A stretch of 6,485 nucleotides of DNA from an uncultured bacterium (GTDB taxonomy: Bacteria; Actinomycetota; UBA4738; HRBIN12), in the NCBI GenBank assembly GCA_937881155.1, contig CALGFI010000131.1, forward strand, positions 1-6,485. Reading direction: 5' to 3'. This document shows positions 1 through 3,605 of this stretch, one piece after another. The position numbers and the translations under genes are program-made. Position 1 is the stretch's first letter; every line of letters starts with the position of its first letter. Under the pieces are notes generated by a model. It saw nothing but the letters and a program-made list of their open reading frames with translations. It had not been told where the DNA came from and did not search any database.

Positions 1-1
1 C

Positions 2-280
2 CATACGGGCGAGTGGCAGGGCAAGCCCTACGTGGACAAGGGAACGATCGTCCGGCTCGAACCGGAGCGGTTCCTCGTCCACACGCACTGGAGCGATCTC
101 TCCGGGTTACCGGATCGCCCCGAGCACTATCAGGAGGTCACGTGGGCGCTCGTCGAGCGTGACGGAACGACCGAGCTCACCGTGTCCGAAACGAACCTCC
201 CGTCCGAGCAGGCCAAGGCCGTTTCCGAGACGAGCTGGACGACGGTCCTGGGCAACCTCAAGCAGTTGCTCGAGGGCTGA
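2..280 (+). CDS. AHSA1/SRPBCC-family protein, C-terminal part only
   Basis: The gene begins before the window; 92 C-terminal codons are visible and end at TGA 278-280. The frame is open from base 2, so the GTG at 32 is an internal valine rather than a start. The visible part reads like the end of an AHSA1 (activator of Hsp90 ATPase homologue 1-like) domain in the SRPBCC/Bet v1 fold: a W-x-G segment, then strand-like stretches (GTIVRLEPERFLVHTHW, QEVTWALVERDGTTELTVSE), then a final helix of the type SWTTVLGNLKQLLEG. Family members have a helix-grip fold with a hydrophobic ligand cavity. Bacterial ones are mostly of unknown function, and some are paired with ArsR-type repressors, but the upstream neighbour is not visible here. 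Family placement is fairly secure; no specific function can be given. Confidence 0.8.
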   Translation, partial: HTGEWQGKPYVDKGTIVRLEPERFLVHTHWSDLSGLPDRPEHYQEVTWALVERDGTTELTVSETNLPSEQAKAVSETSWTTVLGNLKQLLEG

Positions 281-301
281 CGCGGCGGGAAGGGGACCGA
301 G

Positions 302-361
302 ATGGCGATGGAGCCACTTCCGCGCGTCGTAGACATCAGCTCGTACCGATCCACCCGATAA
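302..361 (+). CDS. possible 19-residue small ORF (doubtful)
   Basis: A 19-codon ORF (MAMEPLPRVVDISSYRSTR) lies between the AHSA1-like gene and the acetyltransferase gene. Its ATG at 302 follows a purine-rich, Shine-Dalgarno-like stretch (GGGAAGGGGA, 287-296) by five bases. Its TAA stop at 359-361 lies inside the -10-like box of the next gene. It has no recognisable domain, and an ORF this short is expected by chance. The ribosome-site-like stretch is the only reason to list it. It could be a small protein, a translated leader, or nothing. Confidence 0.12.
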   Translation: MAMEPLPRVVDISSYRSTR

Positions 362-362
362 T
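357..362 (+). promoter_or_regulatory. candidate -10 box for the GNAT gene (leaderless)
   Basis: GATAAT matches five of six bases of the TATAAT consensus and stands out in GC-rich DNA. It ends seven bases before the GTG at 370, so transcription would start at or one base before the start codon and give a leaderless mRNA. TAGACA at 330-335 resembles a -35 box, but its 21-base spacer is too long for a normal sigma-70 promoter. The -35 contact is therefore uncertain. Confidence 0.5.
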
Positions 363-369
363 CCCGTTC

Positions 370-879
370 GTGGGCCTCGTGCTGAACGGGCCTCGTGTCG
401 TGCTTCGCCCGGCGCGGACCGACGACGTCGACGAGCTGCTGTCCATCCTTCGCGAACCCGAGGTTGCGCGCCGATGGGGACGGTTCGAGCGCACGGACGT
501 CGAAGATAAGTTCGTGGGCGACGCGAAGGTCTTCGTCATCGACGTCGACGGCGACGCAGTCGGAGCGATCCAGTACGACGAGGAAGACGACCCGATGTAT
601 CGCCACGCGAGCATCGATATCTTCCTGACGACGTCGCGACACAACCAGGGCATCGGCTCCGAGGCGATCCGCGTTCTCGCCAAGCATTTGATCGCCGATC
701 GGGGCCATCATCGGTTGACGATCGATCCGGCGGCGGACAACCACGCGGCGATCCGCTCGTACGAGAAGGTCGGGTTCCGCAAGGTCGGCGTGATGCGCTC
801 GTACGAGCGTGGCCCCGACGGCATGTGGCACGACGGCCTGCTCATGGAGATGCTGGCGGACGAGCTCGTCCAACCCTGA
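370..879 (+). CDS. GNAT acetyltransferase, AAC(6')/RimJ-RimL type
   Basis: A 169-residue protein that should move an acetyl group from acetyl-CoA to an amine, acting in the cytoplasm. It spans a complete single GNAT domain. The N-terminal segment R13-P-A-R-T-D-D and the V32-A-R-R-W36 motif are typical of the RimJ/RimL and aminoglycoside 6'-acetyltransferase branch. The acetyl-CoA pyrophosphate loop is Q93-G-I-G96, with H91 where the family motif R/Q-x-x-G-x-G/A usually has R or Q. It is followed by T117-I-D-P-A-A-D-N124, then A127-I-R-S-Y131-E-K-V-G-F136, and ends with W153-H-D-G-L-L-M-E-M. The D119-P...N124...Y131-E-K block resembles the acceptor-site region of AAC(6')-I enzymes. No Shine-Dalgarno precedes the GTG at 370; a -10-like box seven bases upstream supports that start, with GTG 379 as the alternative. 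The substrate could be an aminoglycoside, a protein N-terminus or a small metabolite; sequence alone cannot decide. The fold assignment is firm and the substrate is open. Confidence 0.9.
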   Translation: MGLVLNGPRVVLRPARTDDVDELLSILREPEVARRWGRFERTDVEDKFVGDAKVFVIDVDGDAVGAIQYDEEDDPMYRHASIDIFLTTSRHNQGIGSEAIRVLAKHLIADRGHHRLTIDPAADNHAAIRSYEKVGFRKVGVMRSYERGPDGMWHDGLLMEMLADELVQP

Positions 880-918
880 CGCGGACCGGGGTCACGCCTC
901 CTCCGTGGTTGCAACGGA

Positions 919-924
919 TACGCT
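919..924 (+). promoter_or_regulatory. candidate -10 box for the membrane-protein gene (leaderless)
   Basis: TACGCT fits the TANNNT pattern of actinobacterial -10 elements. Exactly six bases separate it from the GTG at 931, which would put the transcription start on the first base of the codon. There is no Shine-Dalgarno in the 51-base gap and no convincing -35 box at the usual distance. Confidence 0.4.
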
Positions 925-930
925 TCGCCC

Positions 931-1515
931 GTGCGACCCGTAACCGACGCGTTCCTTCTCAACATGGCCGAGGTCTCGGCCACGCTCATCGGCTTGTTCT
1001 TCGTGGGCGTGTTCTTCTACGTCGACTCTGGACTTCGACGGCTGGAACACGTTCGCGCCGTCTTCGAGCCTTACCTTCGAGCCGGGACGCGCATCACCCT
1101 GATCGTGTTCGCCATCCCGCTCAGCCTTTCGCTCTCGCTCGTCGCGCTCGATCTCGTCTGGAGCAGGATCCTGTTCGTCCTCCTGAGCGTGACGCTGATC
1201 GCCGCCAACGTCGACACGCTCGTTCGCATCGGCGCCGCAGCCCGGGCCACCGGCTCGCGCCTGTTCTTGGCGAACGAGATCTTCGCGACGGCCTTGACCG
1301 TCCTCCTCATCGTGCTGCCGTGGGTGCTCGGCGGCCTCCGTCCGACGCGCGAGGACCTCACGTGGGCGATCCTGCTGTCGTTCGCGGCCGGGTTCCTGAG
1401 CATCTGTGCGACGGTCATGTCCGTGTTCGACATGTCGCGCCTCGAGACGGTCGAGCGCCGGCAGTCGGTGCCGGACGGAACCCGCGATCGCCCACCAAGC
1501 CGGCCCGGCGCGTAA
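931..1515 (+). CDS. five-helix integral membrane protein of unknown function
   Basis: A 194-residue protein that I cannot assign to a named family. Hydrophobic segments fall at about residues 12-31, 54-74, 78-98, 114-134 and 144-167, predicting five membrane helices. There is no signal peptide. Short polar loops contain clusters of arginine (for example G34-L-R-R-L and R99...R105), and a charged, proline-rich tail covers roughly residues 170-194. The start of the first helix, N11-M-A-E-V-S-A-T-L-I-G-L-F-F-V-G-V-F-F-Y-V-D, places a conserved-looking acidic residue (E14) at the membrane edge and D32 at the other end. No nucleotide-binding, catalytic or transporter motif is visible. GTG 931 is preferred because of the -10-like box just upstream; ATG 964 is an in-frame alternative that would remove 11 residues but keep the first helix. 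It sits alone between the GNAT and ftsH genes, and nothing ties its role to FtsH beyond adjacency. Confidence 0.85.
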   Translation: MRPVTDAFLLNMAEVSATLIGLFFVGVFFYVDSGLRRLEHVRAVFEPYLRAGTRITLIVFAIPLSLSLSLVALDLVWSRILFVLLSVTLIAANVDTLVRIGAAARATGSRLFLANEIFATALTVLLIVLPWVLGGLRPTREDLTWAILLSFAAGFLSICATVMSVFDMSRLETVERRQSVPDGTRDRPPSRPGA

Positions 1516-1521
1516 CGGGGA

Positions 1522-1551
1522 TTGGACCGCCGAGGGACATCGGTTCAGTAT
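1522..1551 (+). promoter_or_regulatory. weak candidate sigma-70-type promoter for ftsH
   Basis: TTGGAC (1522-1527) and CAGTAT (1546-1551) are separated by 18 bases. Each matches only three of six consensus positions, so this is a weak call. An overlapping alternative uses TTCAGT (1544-1549) and TAGAAC (1568-1573), also with 18 bases between. Either would leave a short 5' leader before the ftsH ribosome binding site. Confidence 0.2.
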
Positions 1552-1583
1552 CGACGCGTTCCGTCCATAGAACGCACTCGAAC

Positions 1584-1588
1584 GGAGG
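1584..1588 (+). promoter_or_regulatory. strong Shine-Dalgarno of ftsH
   Basis: GGAGG lies seven bases before the ATG at 1596, an optimal position. It fixes the ftsH start, even though the reading frame stays open upstream to 825 through two other genes. It is the only textbook ribosome binding site in front of the window's main genes. Confidence 0.85.
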
Positions 1589-1595
1589 CAAACGA

Positions 1596-3497
1596 ATGAC
1601 CGAACAGGCCAAGCCCGGACCAGATCGGGAGCGTCCGAGGGCGCCCGCGCCGCCGCCGCCTCCGGCGTGGCGGAACTGGCTGCTCGTGGCCGGACTCGTC
1701 GCGTCGATCCTCTTCTTCTTCTTGCCGAGCATGGGTGAACCGGCCTCGACGGAGCTCAGCTACTCGAACTTCCTCTCGCGTGTGCGCAACGGCGACGTGA
1801 ACACCGCGGTGATCGACGCGAACGGCGCGGTTACCGGAACACTGTCGGGCGGCGGGAACTACGAGACCCAGATCCCCACCGCGATCCAGGACCAACGGCT
1901 CGCGGAAGAGCTGGAGGCCAACGACGTCGAGATCACCGCAGAGGCGACGCCCGGAACGACGTTCCTCGGCGTTGTCTTCAGCTTCCTTCCGTTCCTGTTA
2001 CTGATCGGCGTCTACCTGTACATCGGCCGGCGCGCACAGCGGCAGATCGCCGGTGGCGTCGGCGGCATCCTCGGCTCCCGAGCGAAGGTGTACGACGCCG
2101 AGGCGCCGTCGACGAGGTTCACCGACGTCGCGGGCTACGAGGGCGCCAAGCAGGAGATCAGCGAGGTCGTCGACTTCCTGAAGCACCCCGACCGGTACGC
2201 GAAGGCCGGCGCGATGGGTCCGCGCGGCGTCCTCATGGTCGGACCGCCCGGCACCGGGAAGACGCTCCTCGCGCGCGCCGTCGCAGGCGAGGCCGGCGTG
2301 CCGTTCTTCGCCATCACCGGTTCGGGCTTCGTCGAGCTGTTCGTCGGCGTCGGCGCGTCCCGCGTGCGTGACCTGTTCGCCGACGCGAAGAAGCGTGCCC
2401 CGGCGATCGTCTTCATCGACGAGATCGACGCCATCGGACAGCGACGCGGCGCCGGGTTCGCCACGAACGACGAGCGCGAGCAGACGCTGAATCAGCTCCT
2501 CGCGGAGATGGATGGCTTCGACCGTTCGACGGGCATCGTGGTGCTCGCGGCGACGAACCGGCCCGAGATCCTCGACCCCGCGTTGCTTCGTCCCGGCCGT
2601 TTCGATCGCAACGTCGAGATCCCGCTGCCCAACCAGAGGGAGCGAGCCGCGATCCTGGCCGTGCACTCGCGGGGGAAACCCATCGGGGACGACGTCGACG
2701 TCGACGCTGTCGCCCGGGCCACGCCGGGCTTCTCCGGCGCGGACCTCGCGAACCTGGTGAACGAGGCGGCGATCTTCGCCGTGCGAGGCGGACGCGAGCG
2801 GATCTCGGAGAACGACTTCTCCGAAGCGCGCGACCGCATCCTGCTCGGACGACGAGAGGCGTCGAACGCGCTGCTTCCCGAGGAGAAACGCGCGGTCGCC
2901 GTTCACGAGGCGGGACACGCGATCGTGGCGGCGCTCTCGAAGAACGCCGATCCGGTGGCGAAGGTGACGATCCTTCCGGCGGGACGTGCCCTCGGCGTGA
3001 CCGAGCAGCTCCCGGAGAACGAGCGGCGGATCTACCCCGAGAGCTATCTGCGCGATTCGCTGGCGATCAGGCTCGGCGGGCAGGCGGCCGAACGGCTCGC
3101 CCTCGGCGAGATATCGAGCGGTGCCGCGAACGATTTGGCGGGCGCCACGCAGCTCGCAATACGGATGATCCGCGAGTTCGGGATGAGCCCGCGTCTCGGA
3201 CCGATCGGTTACTCGGACGACGGCCCGCAGTACCTGGGGCCGCAACAGATCTCGTCCCGGGGGTACGCCGAGGAGACGCAGCGGCTGATCGACTCGGAGG
3301 TCGAGCGCCTGTTGAAGGAGGCCGATGAGCGGGCGGCGGAGCTGCTGCGGTCCCGCCGCGCGGCGCTCGACGAGGTCGTCGGCCTGCTGCTGGAGCGGGA
3401 GACGATCGACGGCGAGGACGTCATGGCCATCGTCGGCGGCACCGCGTCGCGCCCCAAGACCGTCGTCGTTCCGGAGGAGGCACCCAGCAGAACCTGA
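1596..3497 (+). CDS. ftsH: ATP-dependent zinc metalloprotease FtsH
   Basis: A 633-residue membrane-anchored AAA+ protease, close to the usual FtsH length (E. coli about 645). FtsH hexamers extract and degrade misfolded membrane proteins and selected cytosolic proteins. A proline-rich cytoplasmic N-terminus (residues 1-24, P19-P23 all proline) precedes the first membrane helix (about 28-46). An extracytoplasmic FtsH_ext domain (about 50-118) and a second helix (about 123-144) follow. The AAA+ domain has Walker A G216-PPGTGK-T223, the pore loop F249-V-G, Walker B with D275-E276, and arginine fingers R335 and R338 in the second region of homology. The peptidase domain has the zinc motif H437-E-A-G-H441 and the third ligand D513 in the segment GAANDLAGAT. 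The conserved GMSPRLGPIGY element and a charged C-terminal helix follow. Q496 replaces the usual Arg in the GGRAAE motif. The ATG is fixed by GGAGG seven bases upstream. All catalytic residues are present, so it should be active; whether it is the only ftsH in the genome cannot be seen. Confidence 0.97.
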   Translation: MTEQAKPGPDRERPRAPAPPPPPAWRNWLLVAGLVASILFFFLPSMGEPASTELSYSNFLSRVRNGDVNTAVIDANGAVTGTLSGGGNYETQIPTAIQDQRLAEELEANDVEITAEATPGTTFLGVVFSFLPFLLLIGVYLYIGRRAQRQIAGGVGGILGSRAKVYDAEAPSTRFTDVAGYEGAKQEISEVVDFLKHPDRYAKAGAMGPRGVLMVGPPGTGKTLLARAVAGEAGVPFFAITGSGFVELFVGVGASRVRDLFADAKKRAPAIVFIDEIDAIGQRRGAGFATNDEREQTLNQLLAEMDGFDRSTGIVVLAATNRPEILDPALLRPGRFDRNVEIPLPNQRERAAILAVHSRGKPIGDDVDVDAVARATPGFSGADLANLVNEAAIFAVRGGRERISENDFSEARDRILLGRREASNALLPEEKRAVAVHEAGHAIVAALSKNADPVAKVTILPAGRALGVTEQLPENERRIYPESYLRDSLAIRLGGQAAERLALGEISSGAANDLAGATQLAIRMIREFGMSPRLGPIGYSDDGPQYLGPQQISSRGYAEETQRLIDSEVERLLKEADERAAELLRSRRAALDEVVGLLLERETIDGEDVMAIVGGTASRPKTVVVPEEAPSRT

Positions 3498-3504
3498 CGG
3501 AATG

Positions 3505-3543
3505 CCCTCTCCGGCGAGACGGTTTTTCTGTTCGTGGAGAGGG
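3505..3543 (+). terminator. inverted repeat after ftsH, possible terminator
   Basis: CCCTCTCC (3505-3512) and GGAGAGGG (3536-3543) are perfect 8-base reverse complements, separated by 23 bases and starting 7 bases after the ftsH stop. CGA (3515-3517) can also pair with TCG (3532-3534) next to a G-U pair and a one-base bulge. The TTTTT run (3523-3527) sits in the loop rather than after the stem, and only GTTTC follows at 3546-3550. It is therefore not a classic intrinsic terminator. It could be a weak terminator or a 3'-end-protecting hairpin. Confidence 0.4.
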
Positions 3544-3593
3544 AAGTTTCGTCCGCGCCGCCTGACGTTCGGCCGTCCGTCACCCTGACGCGA

Positions 3594-3599
3594 GATGAT
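3594..3599 (+). promoter_or_regulatory. candidate -10 box for the cyclase gene (leaderless)
   Basis: GATGAT matches TANNNT at the key second and sixth positions only. It ends exactly six bases before the GTG at 3606, the same geometry as at 919-924 before the membrane-protein gene. There is no Shine-Dalgarno before either GTG 3606 or ATG 3630. The call rests mainly on spacing and on the repeated pattern. Confidence 0.3.
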
Positions 3600-3605
3600 G
3601 CCGGG

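Noticed and set aside
130..873. 247-codon open frame on the minus strand
   Set aside because: It is antisense to the AHSA1-like and GNAT genes, both of which show family motifs on the + strand. Its own product shows no recognisable domain.
825..1595. Upstream extension of the ftsH frame, which would give an 890-residue fusion protein
   Set aside because: The extension overlaps the GNAT 3' end and the whole membrane-protein gene in another frame and translates to Arg-rich low-complexity sequence. The ATG at 1596 has a strong GGAGG and gives a normal-length FtsH.
2689..2706. Direct repeats of GACGTCGACG, also seen near 423 and 541
   Set aside because: They encode Asp-Val-Asp runs using preferred GC-rich codons (GAC, GTC) inside real genes, so no separate repeat or operator function is needed.
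3511..3527. CCG-loop-CGG followed by TTTTT, as a minimal intrinsic terminator
   Set aside because: The stem is only three base pairs and cannot be extended outward, so it would not be stable enough; the longer 3505-3543 pairing is the better structure.
3583..3595. CCCTGACGCG repeated here and at 874-883, with a similar CTGACGCGG at 276-284
   Set aside because: Two of the copies are simply gene ends containing a TGA stop followed by CGCGG. The third does not sit at -35 distance from a start. The match is too short to call a repeat element.
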